A stretch of DNA of 64,000 nt from Antennarius striatus. Its lineage: Eukaryota; Chordata; Actinopteri; Lophiiformes; Antennariidae. The notes below the pieces were generated by a model. The model did not search any database, was not told the DNA's origin, and worked only from the letters and a program-made list of their open reading frames with translations. The DNA lies in the NCBI RefSeq assembly GCF_040054535.1, contig NC_090783.1, positions 1,695,501-1,759,500 on the forward strand, in the 5' to 3' direction. The translations under genes and the position numbers were made by a program. The number at the start of each line of letters is the position of its first letter. Position 1 is the first letter of the stretch. This document shows, piece after piece, positions 11,402 to 30,867 of this stretch.

Positions 11402-11686
11402 GACTGTGAGGATCAGAAAATCTTTACTGTGAGAAAATCTGATGGAACGATAGTGTGGTTGTTTTTGTCCAACGCCAACAGGAGTGGCCCCCCCAGGGCA
11501 AAAAGGTGTGCGTGTGTATATGTATGTATGCGGGGGTGTGTGAATGTGCTTTACACTTTATTCATCCCTGCAGCCCCGCCCACTCATTATTCTACCCGCT
11601 GATAATTTCGATTTAATTTAATTTTTTAATATCAGTTCAACTCTTAGTGATTAGTTTCTCCTCAAAAACTATCGACACTTAAACCA

Positions 11687-11758
11687 GATCCAGATCCAGA
11701 TCCAGATCCAGATCCAGATCCAGATCCAGATCCAGATCCAGATCTAGATCTAGATCCA
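11687..11758. repeat. (CAGATC)n hexanucleotide repeat
   Basis: About 12 copies of CAGATC, the last ones mutated to TAGATC. Every unit holds a GATC. Confidence 0.95.
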
Positions 11759-11852
11759 GCTTCTGGTTCCAGAGGAATCCCATTCCTCTGGTTCTGGAAT
11801 GTTCTCCACAGGATGTGTTTGTTTGTCTCCACCTGAACATCCTGTGTGACAG

Positions 11853-11854
<2 letters not shown>

Positions 11855-11905
<51 letters not shown>

Positions 11906-11968
11906 TGTGTGTGTGTGTGTGTGTGTCTGTGTGTGTGTGTCGGTGTGTGTGTGTCGGTGTGTGTCGGT
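11855..11968. repeat. interrupted (TG)n microsatellite
   Basis: About 114 bp of TG repeat with TC and CG interruptions, followed by ATGTGATC units around 11972-11996. Confidence 0.95.
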
Positions 11969-12116
11969 GGACATGTGATCATGTGATCATGTGATCCGTG
12001 TGGTGGGTCCAGTTTCCTCTGAGCTGAACCTGATCCTTTATCTCCATCAGAGAATCCACTAATGATGCTGTCGGACACGCAATTAGGCTGAAGAGGAGCC
12101 GATCATTATCAGCTCG

Positions 12117-12224
12117 TCTTCCTCCTCCTCCTCCTCCTCCTCCTCCTCCTCCTCCTCCTCGTCTTCCTCCTCCTCCTCCTCCTCCTCCTCCTCCTCCTCC
12201 TCCTCCTCCTCCTCCTCCTCCTCT
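12117..12224. repeat. (TCC)n trinucleotide repeat
   Basis: About 108 bp of TCC interrupted once by GTCTTCC. The open frames across it encode only poly-Glu or poly-Ser and are artefacts. Confidence 0.95.
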
Positions 12225-12502
12225 TCATTTGTCTTATAAACAAACTTTGGGGTCAACAGAGGAGCAGAAACTGTTTCATGTCTTTCAATCAGCTCCACTG
12301 GTTCCTGTTGCCATGGGTTACCATTGTTTATTACTTACGTTTCCATGGTAACCTGCTGAATCATGGCTGATCAGACTCACATGTTCACGTGTGTGTGGTT
12401 CATTAATTGTCGTGTTGAACACGCGATCAGCGATCGACTTACATGTTCTCTCTTGCACAGGAAGGAGTGTGTGTGTGTGTGTGTGTGTCTGTCAGCTCCT
12501 CC

Positions 12503-12504
<2 letters not shown>

Positions 12505-12554
<50 letters not shown>
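12505..12554. repeat. (TG)n microsatellite
   Basis: A 50-bp tract, with a shorter one at 12466-12488. Confidence 0.95.
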
Positions 12555-12558
<4 letters not shown>

Positions 12559-12642
12559 TTTACACATGGCACCGTTGTGTCGTGTTTGACCTCTTTGACC
12601 TGCGCTGGATTAAGCAGCTAATTTATCTGTAGGTCTAATCAT

Positions 12643-12644
<2 letters not shown>

Positions 12645-12730
<86 letters not shown>
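12645..12730. repeat. (CA)n microsatellite
   Basis: 86 bp of pure CA, in inverted orientation to the TG tract 90 bp upstream. Confidence 0.97.
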
Positions 12731-12733
<3 letters not shown>

Positions 12734-12831
12734 GGGTTGATTGACATGTTTGTTGGCGTGCAGTGGGCGTGGCTTAATGCACATATTCTCCACTCTGAGC
12801 TCTTTGTGCACACCCTGAAATAGTCCTCGCC

Positions 12832-12834
<3 letters not shown>

Positions 12835-12908
<74 letters not shown>
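12835..12908. repeat. (CA)n microsatellite
   Basis: 74 bp of pure CA, about 105 bp after the previous CA tract. Confidence 0.97.
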
Positions 12909-12910
<2 letters not shown>

Positions 12911-13169
12911 CAGTAATGCCGTCGTGTCGGGGCCTGTCCCGCGCTGGGATCACGCCGCCGTTCCCTCTGGATGCAGCTGAGCGGCGGCAGGAATGTCAGG
13001 AAGCGGCGGCCATGTTGGCGGAATGTAGAACCCGGAGTCACGTTACGGTTCTGCACCGGGGGGCCGCCGGCGTCGGCGTCAGGAAGTCCCCTTGTGACGA
13101 ACATAGCACTCAGAAACTACATGTGTTCAGCTTCTGATTGGATGATGGATTCTAAGCCACGCCCACCAA

Positions 13170-13398
13170 GGGAACCAGATACTAGATGGTTCTAACGGGA
13201 GGGAACCGGATACTAGATGGTTCTAACGGGAGGGAACCGGATACTAGATGGTTCTAACGCGAGGGAACCGGTTACTAGATGGTTCTAACGGGAGGGAACC
13301 GGTTACTAGATGGTTCTAACGGGAGGGAACCGGTTACTAGATGGTTCTAACGCGAGGGAACCGGTTACTAGATGGTTCTAACGGGAGGGAACCGGTTC
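13170..13398. repeat. 31-bp minisatellite
   Basis: About seven tandem copies of a 31-base unit containing GGGAACCGG, TACTAGATGG and TTCTAACG. Copies differ mainly at GGATAC/GGTTAC and ACGGGAG/ACGCGAG. There are no spacers, so this is not a CRISPR array. Confidence 0.95.
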
Positions 13399-13923
13399 CT
13401 CCTGAGATGTTTCAGCTGGAGGATGTTGTTTTGTTTGGTTTGTCGTCGCCGTTAGCGCTGAGCTAGGAGGTCCTGTGGTTCTGCTGGTAGGAGACCCAGA
13501 CGTGCCTGCATGAATCTGGGAACGCCTCGGGATCGCCCGGGATTGTTTGGGAGGCGTTGCCGGGGACGACCAGTCAGGAGAAAGCTCTGGCGTTCCGGTT
13601 TAAAAGTGTTTTTCTTTGCTTGGCTGCAAACCGTTGACGTCTCCTGTGAGCTGGGAGGACGCCTGAGCCAACAGGAGCCCCGCCCCCCTGAGGTGGCCCC
13701 GAGGTCAACCACTTCCACCTTCTTAGGTTTGTCACTCCTGACCTCTGACCTCTCAAGTAGAATTAATAAAACCTCATGAAGTGATGAATTTGGGTAAAGT
13801 TAAATATCACACAGTCAGGCTCCTCCCATCTGCCTGTTGGCTCCTCCCACACCGTCTTGCCCCACCCCAGTCCCTCAATTCCCATACTGTGCTCAGCTGC
13901 TGTGCGGTATGGGAATTCAGGAT

Positions 13924-14025
<102 letters not shown>

Positions 14026-14636
14026 TGCATTCCATTGTTTCCCAGCTGTTAAATCAAATTTAAATCATGAGTGTGTGTTTTTGCTCCACCTCGTTGATGG
14101 ATAACTCCACAGGTGTTTCCATGCCAACGAGGTGCTGAAGCGAGGGGAGGAGGAGGAGGAGGAGGAGGAGCGTCTTCCTCTGCAGGTTAACATCTCGTGT
14201 GTTCGTGCTGCTGTTTAAAGAGGATGAGTTTGTTTCCCCCCCGCCTCTGATTCATCAGAGATTTAATCCCTCATGTTTGTCTCCTTCAGCCGGGATTTAA
14301 TCTAAACCCGTCTGGAGGAGCATCAACAGGAACCTGAGCTGCTGTTTTGAGGGGGGAGGAGGGCAGCAGGGGGTCGCTTTGGTAAACGCTGCCTTCAAGT
14401 GCCGTGGGAATTTCCAAAGCTTTGGGATGAACCCGACTTGTTCGGAGTGGGATCTAATCTCAGGCGATTAAAAATTGGATTTAAGATTTAAGATTTACTG
14501 TTATTTAAGGGTTTCCACCAGGGGGGCGGAGCAAAAAACACGGGAATGAACAGATTCCGGATTAGCAGCTACCTGTTAGCGACGTAGCTCCTGCTGATGT
14601 TACAAATAGGTAAACTATTCTCCCTTACGCTTTCAT

Positions 14637-14730
14637 CACCATCATCACCATCATCATCATCACCATCATCACCATCATCATCATCATCATCATCACCATC
14701 ACCATCACCATCATCATTATCTTCATCATC

Positions 14731-14762
<32 letters not shown>

Positions 14763-14784
14763 CATCACCATCATCATCATCATC

Positions 14785-14823
<39 letters not shown>
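14637..14823. repeat. (ATC)n trinucleotide repeat
   Basis: About 187 bp of ATC with ACC interruptions. Confidence 0.96.
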
Positions 14824-15455
14824 GCGTCGCCCCGCCTGTTTCCCGCCTCGTTGTCGTGAACAAATCCAGAAGTCGAGCCCCCCCCCCCTCTCTCACCACC
14901 CCCCTCCTCCTCAAGAACTGAAAGGTCAGGGCGGGGTCGCCGCTGTCGCTGGCGTCCACATGGGAACCTCCAGCAGCAGCTATTGTGGAGGGGCCATCAG
15001 TCATGGGGGAGGAAGTGTTCTTGTTGTGTATATGTGAGAATCTGCGCGTCGTAACGACCGCTGGTTTACACAAATCTATCTATAGACGGGTCCTCCAGGT
15101 GATAGATGGCGCCGCAGCCGCACTCCAACGCCCCTCCCCCCGTTTCCTCTCGTAATGAGGCGGATGGTGATGGATTGCCGGGGCGTCCTGTTCCACGCCG
15201 GCGTCCGACGCCCCGCCGTCCGACGCAAACGCGGCCATGACTCAGCCAATAGGAGGCGCTTTGACGCGGTGGGGCGGGGCCCCCTGACCTTCCGGGGAGT
15301 AAACAGCGTTCCGTTGGACGGACTCGGGCTGTTGCTCTGCACCCGTGGCGGTGGCGTCACCATGACGACCTGCTATTGGCGGCGGCGGCGGCTCCTCCAT
15401 CACACGCCCACGGACAGTAAAACACACGGCTAGGGGTGGGGGGCTAATGCCTCAT

Positions 15456-15458
<3 letters not shown>

Positions 15459-15543
<85 letters not shown>
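15459..15543. repeat. (CA)n microsatellite
   Basis: 85 bp of pure CA. Confidence 0.97.
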
Positions 15544-15544
<1 letters not shown>

Positions 15545-15994
15545 CTGGATCCAAGGCCTGTGAGCAGAAACACAACACTCACCTCTGACACCAGCAGGAC
15601 GCCGTCGCCCCCCCCTCTAGGACCGGGACTGATCCCACCCCCCCACATTGTCAGGCAGGACGTCCCACTTCTTTTACCTGTAGGCCCCGCCCCCCCAGCC
15701 CCTCCCCTGTTACCTTCAAGCTCCTCTCCAGTGACAGCGCCGGCCTCCGGTCAAACAATCAGCAGACACGCCGCCGCTAACAGGCCCCGCCCACTGTGAC
15801 CTCTGACCCCCACCAGTCCAGACGAGGTGCTGTTTGTTGACGTGTGCAGCGACACGGATCACCTCCACGCAGACGTGCAGCACCGCCGCCGGCCCCCCAT
15901 GTTTAAACGACGCGTTGACAGGCGGTGTGTTCAGGAGCAGGAAGTGAGGCCCTGACAGGCCACGCCCCTTCAAGGGTCAATGCAGAACATGGCT

Positions 15995-16278
15995 GGAGGG
16001 GGGGCCACTGGAGGGGGGCCACTGGAGGAGGAGGCCCACTGGAGGAGGAGGCTCGCTGGAGGAGGAGGCCCACTGGAGGAGGAGGCCCCACTGGAGGAGG
16101 AGGCCCACTGGAGGAGGAGGCTCACTGGAGGAGGAGGCCCACTGGAGGAGGAGGCTCACTGGAGGAGGCCCACTGGAGGAGGAGGCCCTCTGGAGGAGGA
16201 GGCCCACTGGAGGAGGCCCTCTGGAGGAGGAGGCCCACTGGAGGAGGCCCACTGGAGGAGGAGGCCCACTGGAGGAGG
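15995..16278. repeat. 14/17-bp minisatellite
   Basis: Tandem units ACTGGAGGAGGAGGCCC (17 bp) and a three-base-shorter form, ACTGGAGGAGGCCC (14 bp). Some copies have GCT in place of GCC. About 17 copies. Frames across it on both strands are open only because of the repeat. Confidence 0.95.
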
Positions 16279-16600
16279 GGGAAATACACAACATGAAATA
16301 TTGACATAATTTTAAAGATGATGAATTATAGTTTTATTGAGATAAATAAATATTTAAATTTCAAAAATAATTATTCAGGTTTAATCCTTAAACCTTTAGT
16401 TTTCTCTTTAGTTCTACTAAATTATTATAGTTTTTTCCTGTTGTGTTAATGTATTAATTCTCTTTATCCATAAAGTTTATTTAACTTATTTAATTTCAGA
16501 TGTTGTTTTGATTAGAAATGCATTTTAAAAATCCCTAAACATAATTAAAAAAGTCTTCATCCTGTAATTGTAAGTTTTTTATGAATGATGCCGTCAGAGC

Positions 16601-16602
<2 letters not shown>

Positions 16603-16663
<61 letters not shown>

Positions 16664-16691
16664 CGTGTGTGTGTGTGTGTGTGTGTGTGTG
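16603..16691. repeat. (TG)n microsatellite
   Basis: 89 bp with one interruption (TTCG). Confidence 0.97.
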
Positions 16692-16784
16692 AGCTGACAA
16701 TAGACCCTGAACCTCTCTTACAGTTCACGCAGATGTGCGGGGTGAGACACACACACACACCGGATCCCTCCTGTAACACAGATG

Positions 16785-16786
<2 letters not shown>

Positions 16787-16858
<72 letters not shown>
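16787..16858. repeat. (CA)n microsatellite
   Basis: 72 bp of CA facing the TG tract at 16603, with about 95 bp between. Confidence 0.97.
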
Positions 16859-16860
<2 letters not shown>

Positions 16861-17827
16861 GCCTTGATGCCGGGTGACGACTGAAGGGAAGCAGCTCCAC
16901 ATCTTTTCTTGTTCCGGCTGGAGGAAGCGTGATGATCACTCTTCACCAATTATCATCATCATCATCAACCCCCCCACACCCCCATCCAGGTGCATTCAAG
17001 TACAGAAGAAAATCACTGTAATTTCCAGTTGTCCAGCTGCTGTGTGAACGATCCAACACTTTATTAGCTTTACTTTATTTCTCCTTAGTCACTTTTCACT
17101 AATTTCCTTATTTATCTTGTAAATAACAGTTTTTTAATGAACAAATTTCGTTTTTTTTTTTTTTTTTTTTACTAATTTCTGGTTTGTTTTCTCATTTTAA
17201 TCACTACTTGAAATTGTGGATTCCAGTTAACGTCATATTTAGAAGTTTTAAGACAACATTTCATACTTGATTATATCAATTTTCATATATTCCAGTAAAA
17301 CAAAATGTTTAATTTAAATATGATCATGATGACCTTCAAGACACTGGGCTTAATTTTGAATATATTTGATCATATTTTATCACTCAGCCTCTTATCCCAA
17401 CCTGGTTTTTATTCAAAATAAATCTTTAAAACCTGAAAAATCAGGAAATAATTTCAGATATTGTCTAAAAAAACACCTAAAAACTGATTTTAAACCCTTT
17501 CTTCTCTCGATTCCAGACGTGTTTTGATGTTTTTTAATGTTTTGTGTTCAGCTTCTGCTCCTCAGATGAAGGCTGGTCCCTCCTGTTGCCTCCGGTCAGC
17601 GTGGGGGGGGGGGGCACACGTCCATCATGTCGACAAATTGAGTCAATCAGCAGCGTCCAGAAGCATTACCCCTCCCCGCACCCCCTCCCTTTGAAATCCA
17701 ACACTGTTGATGCTCCAGCGGATTGTTTCAGGGTGGGGGGGACGATGGAGGACAGGAGGAGGCCTCCATCCTGATGGTGTGTGTGTGTGTGTGTGTCGCT
17801 GTCCTTGTTAAAGTCCTGCATTTCATT

Positions 17828-17828
<1 letters not shown>

Positions 17829-17882
<54 letters not shown>
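17829..17882. repeat. (CA)n microsatellite
   Basis: 54 bp of pure CA. A short TG tract lies upstream at 17779-17797. Confidence 0.96.
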
Positions 17883-17885
<3 letters not shown>

Positions 17886-17982
17886 TGAGTGAGAGACGGT
17901 CACACTCCACCGACACAAAAACACACTACTTTAGCTGGAAGAGGAGGTGAAGCCGAAGTCATTCATCAAACACTTCACACTT

Positions 17983-17984
<2 letters not shown>

Positions 17985-18038
<54 letters not shown>
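17985..18038. repeat. (TG)n microsatellite
   Basis: 54 bp of TG, in opposite orientation to the CA tract 100 bp upstream. Confidence 0.96.
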
Positions 18039-18039
<1 letters not shown>

Positions 18040-18807
18040 TGTGACTTGGCAGTGACTTTAGCCGTCCAAGCTGGACCTTCTGGGGCCCCTGGATCAGCAG
18101 TATGAAGGATGAAGATGAAGGACCCCTCCCTATATGAAACATTGGGGGGGGTGCTCTGAAACCTGCAGTCTCTAACGGGTCAGATGGATCCGTCGAGGAT
18201 CAGGAAATCCTAGAAGAACATGCCTCCAGCTGTGAGGAAGATGACGATGAAGATCCCCAGCAGACCTCAGAATCCACCAAGACCCGGTTCCAGAAGAAGT
18301 TCTGGATCATTCTAGAGGCGTCACCTCTGGAACCCAGAGGAAACCTGTGGCGGATCTGAAGCATGAAAAGCAAGAATAATCCAGAACTGGATCAGATTCC
18401 TCAGGAACCAGAATCTGGATCAGGTTAAAGGGTCTCTAGAAGACGGCAGTAAAAACCTTTTCAAGCTGTTTTCATGATGTGTTTCTGCAAACAGCTGATT
18501 GATTAACCAACAAATCAACGTTTATCTTCATACTTTAATTTATTATAATGAATATTTGTTGCGTTATATTTTTCCATGATGTTCGTTGCTCTATAAATTT
18601 ATCATTCAAACAACATGTTTCAACATTTCGAGCAAATTAAAGGTCAAAAAAAGAAAATCCTACAAAAAACAGTCTGGATTCAACCCGGTAGAACAGTTCT
18701 AGTTCTTCTTGGAGCTGGTTATTGGTTCCAGGGCTTCCTCCCTGCAGGTTTTGTTGGGTCACAGTGACACCTGGTGGTGAAATCCCGGTTCTGCTGCGCA
18801 TCCTGGG

Positions 18808-18861
18808 GCATCAGATAACAGGAGGCTCCGTGGGCTGGAGGCCACTCCGTTTATCTGATGC
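18808..18861. promoter_or_regulatory. hairpin with paired GATA sites upstream of got1
   Basis: GCATCAGATAA (18808-18818) and its exact reverse complement TTATCTGATGC (18851-18861) bracket a 32-base centre. GGAG and CTCC inside can extend the stem. Each arm holds an AGATAA GATA site, and a third, CTTATCA, follows at 18870. It could be a GATA-dependent element about 600 bp upstream of got1. Less likely, it is a small hairpin RNA. I do not recognise it as a known microRNA. Confidence 0.35.
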
Positions 18862-19089
18862 AGCCTTGCCTTATCAGCCATGTTTACACAGGGGGACATT
18901 TCGGGTTACTGTGACTTCCTCACGACGTGTCAACACCGGCCTGGAGAGATAATCATCATACGTGACGTGGAGATCGATATCTTTTTTTTAATCTTAAAAA
19001 TGTGCACTAGTTTCATTTTGTGTCATATCTTACAATCCGAAAACCCTATCATCACCAAAACTTTGCACATGACTCTAAATTATTCCGCT

Positions 19090-19231
19090 TAAATATTAAA
19101 TATTAAATATTAAATATTAAATATTAAATATTAAATATTAAATATTAAATATTAAATATTAAATATTAAATATTAAATATTAAATATTAAATATTAAATA
19201 TTAAATATTAAATATTAAATATTAAATATTA
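19090..19231. repeat. (AAATATT)n heptanucleotide array
   Basis: About 20 near-perfect copies of AAATATT end 220 bp before the got1 start codon. Each unit contains the palindrome AATATT. The array is pure A+T and should melt easily and resist nucleosomes. Its perfection suggests recent expansion. Confidence 0.97.
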
Positions 19232-19246
19232 AAATCTCACTGATAA

Positions 19247-22494
<3,248 letters not shown>

Positions 22495-23308
22495 GGGGGG
22501 GCGCTGCGGTCCTGCCCCCTCCCCCCCCATCTCAACCTCACCCATCCACGTATCCTGGCCTCTGGTTGGCTCAACGAAAGCATCTACGTTTGGGAAATGA
22601 AGCAATTCTAGAGACGCTTGAATGATTACAGTCGGGGGGGGACGACGACCCACAATCCAGTTCATCCCAGTCCTAAAAACTCCGTCGCCATGGCAACTGG
22701 TGCGTTTAGCGTTTAAATTTATTAGCTTCACCAGTCTGGTCTGGTTTTGTTCTTGGCAGCTGGTTTTAGGTGGATAAATTGGATCTAGGCTCCGCCTCCT
22801 GCTCCTCCCTGCACTTTATGGAGCCGCCACTGGCTCCGCCCCTAACCCCAGTGTCGGTCCATGCCTCTTCTGTTACTCGCTCATGCTACTGATGTCATTT
22901 CTGGTCGCCGTCGTCCGCGGCGATGGAACACAAAGATGCTGTAAATGAAGGTCCTCATATTTCTTGATGGGCGGTTTCCTCAGAGCCACGCCCCCATCCC
23001 ACCCCCGACTTGTTACCGTGACGCCACGAGAGTCGCAGCGCTTTTCTCACGTGTCAATATTTCAATCGCCACGGTTACCGTCTGTTTGGGTTTCTGTGTG
23101 AGGTCGCTCTGATGGAGGCGACAGGATGCAGATTATTTAAACCAGATTTGACGTCTTCAAGGTTAAGTTAAAGTGATCATGTGATCTTAAATTCCGACTT
23201 GAAATGACCCTGATGTTCAGATTAAGCCTCCTTTAAAAAAAACAACAACACATAAAAATCATGTGGAACGTTTTGTCTCGTGTTACTGGAAACAAAAACC
23301 CAGCTGTG

Positions 23309-23314
23309 AATAAA
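23309..23314 (+). terminator. got1: got1 polyadenylation signal
   Basis: Canonical AATAAA 815 bases after the got1 stop codon, the last one before the convergent cnnm1 signal. Confidence 0.5.
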
Positions 23315-23340
23315 AACGACTTTAAAACACTTTAAATGTT

Positions 23341-23346
23341 TTTATT
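23341..23346 (-). terminator. cnnm1: possible cnnm1 polyadenylation signal
   Basis: TTTATT reads AATAAA on the minus strand, 597 bases past the cnnm1 stop codon and 27 bases from the got1 signal on the other strand. Other hexamers nearby cannot be excluded. Confidence 0.35.
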
Positions 23347-23942
23347 CTTATATTCTTTATATTTTGATACAAAATACTTTAATTTTTTTTTATTTTTATA
23401 CATTCAGACTCATTAAACATTTCCTCTTTCGTTATGATAAAAAAATAATAAAAATGTCTTGAACCTGATCGGATCAATCAGGTCATTGATCAGGGCTTGA
23501 TGCTGATTGGCTGCTGTCGCTGCTCCAATGCGGTAAAGTGACTCAGCAGGTTTGATGCTTCACATCCCCCCCCCCTGTTCCCCGCCTCCTCCATCAGCCA
23601 ATGAGCTGTGCTAGAGAAGGCCCCGCCCCCCTGCATTAGCTGATGCAGCAGGAGCCTCATGACTATTAATGAGGCGACCTTTCAAAATAAAAGCCTGGAT
23701 CCTGTCGTCACTCGAGGTTCATGAAGAATAAAACTTTTAATGTGAAGATGAGAAGCGACACTTCATTTGCATATCACACCTGCCCCCCCCCCCAGTCTGA
23801 TAAAGTGGTATCTCCTATCCAACACACCTGTGGTGAATGCTTCCTGTTTGGGGGGTCGCAGCCAGATAAAACTCTGACCCCACCCCCCACCCCCAACCCC
23901 CCCCTCTCCAGGTGATGATGCGTTCAGGTACCAAACTCTCTG

Positions 23943-29778
<5,836 letters not shown>

Positions 29779-30402
29779 GATGCGGTGTGATTCGCTCCGT
29801 TCGTCCGGGACTCCCGGGTCACGTGGTGCCGCGTGGCTCCGGTCCATGCGGGAGAAGGAGGAACCCGCAGTTGTCCGTTAACGGCGGTGGTGATGCGGAT
29901 GGAGACCGTTCCGCTGCGTCCTGATGGAACTTCCTAATAATAGCCTCCACCCCCCCACACACACATAACCCCCCCCCAACGCACACACCCACAGTAGTAA
30001 AACTGAAGTTTCTATAGAAACCACCACTAAAATAATAGAAAAAAATTCAATCAAAAATAAAACAGTATTTACAAACAAAACAACAAACATGGAAACACGT
30101 TTAAATATTTATCTTCCTTTTATTTTAAATTTAAAAAAGTGACGTGAATTAAAACTAAAAATAACAACAACAACAAAAAAAAAACTGCGTGAAAGTTCCC
30201 ACAGAGATCAGCTGGAGACGTTAAAAAGGTTCTCCACACGGTGGCGGTAGAACCCAGGCTATGAGAGGATGTGGATTATGACGTCACATTGCAGGCGGGT
30301 CACTTCGAACAGTAATTATAATAATTATTATTCACAATTCAGCTACAACAAGCAGTTTGACTCCTGAAGGTTTTCTACTCTGTGTAAGTTTATCTATCTA
30401 TT

Positions 30403-30441
<39 letters not shown>

Positions 30442-30867
30442 TAATATAATTTCTCTTCATTCTGAATATCGTGACGTCATTAACCGGTCGGAACCGGTGA
30501 GCCTCTCGCGTGCCCTGCTCACCGTCCCGGCACATGATTGGAGTCGTTGAGCACGAGCTGTTTCGATGGGCGGAGCTTAAGATCCGGTGTAACGTGAACT
30601 CCACGTGGTGTGAACGGAACCCGGAACATTTAATCCATTCAGGTGTTGTTTGTTTATTCCGCTCCATCCCGGTTCTGGAGTCAAATTTTGCGTAAAAACG
30701 CGCATTTTAGCGCCAGACGCGTGCGCATGCGTCCCAAAACCGAGGCGCGCGTGGGGGGCGGGGCACAGTCAAAGTTGCTGAAACCCCCTTTTCGATCAAT
30801 ATTTGCAAAAGCAGTCAGTGATTAACTGCCCTCGCCCTCCGCGGCTCCTGGACAGAGTCCTGCCACC
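29779..30867. promoter_or_regulatory. shared upstream region of cnnm1 and hoga1
   Basis: The two start codons diverge across 1.09 kb. On the cnnm1 side lie a CpG-rich stretch and CACGTG E-box text near 29820. On the hoga1 side are a GGGCGGAGC GC-box near 30569, GCGCATGCG-like NRF1 text near 30723, and GATTAAC (an HNF1 half-site) near 30819, 50 bp before the hoga1 ATG. A (CTAT)n tract lies at about 30390-30440. Whether the region acts as one bidirectional promoter is inference. Confidence 0.4.

Noticed and set aside
13170-13398. CRISPR-like regular repeats (also 15995-16278 and 37231-38249)
   Set aside because: The units are directly adjacent with no unique spacers and the DNA is animal nuclear. 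They are minisatellites.
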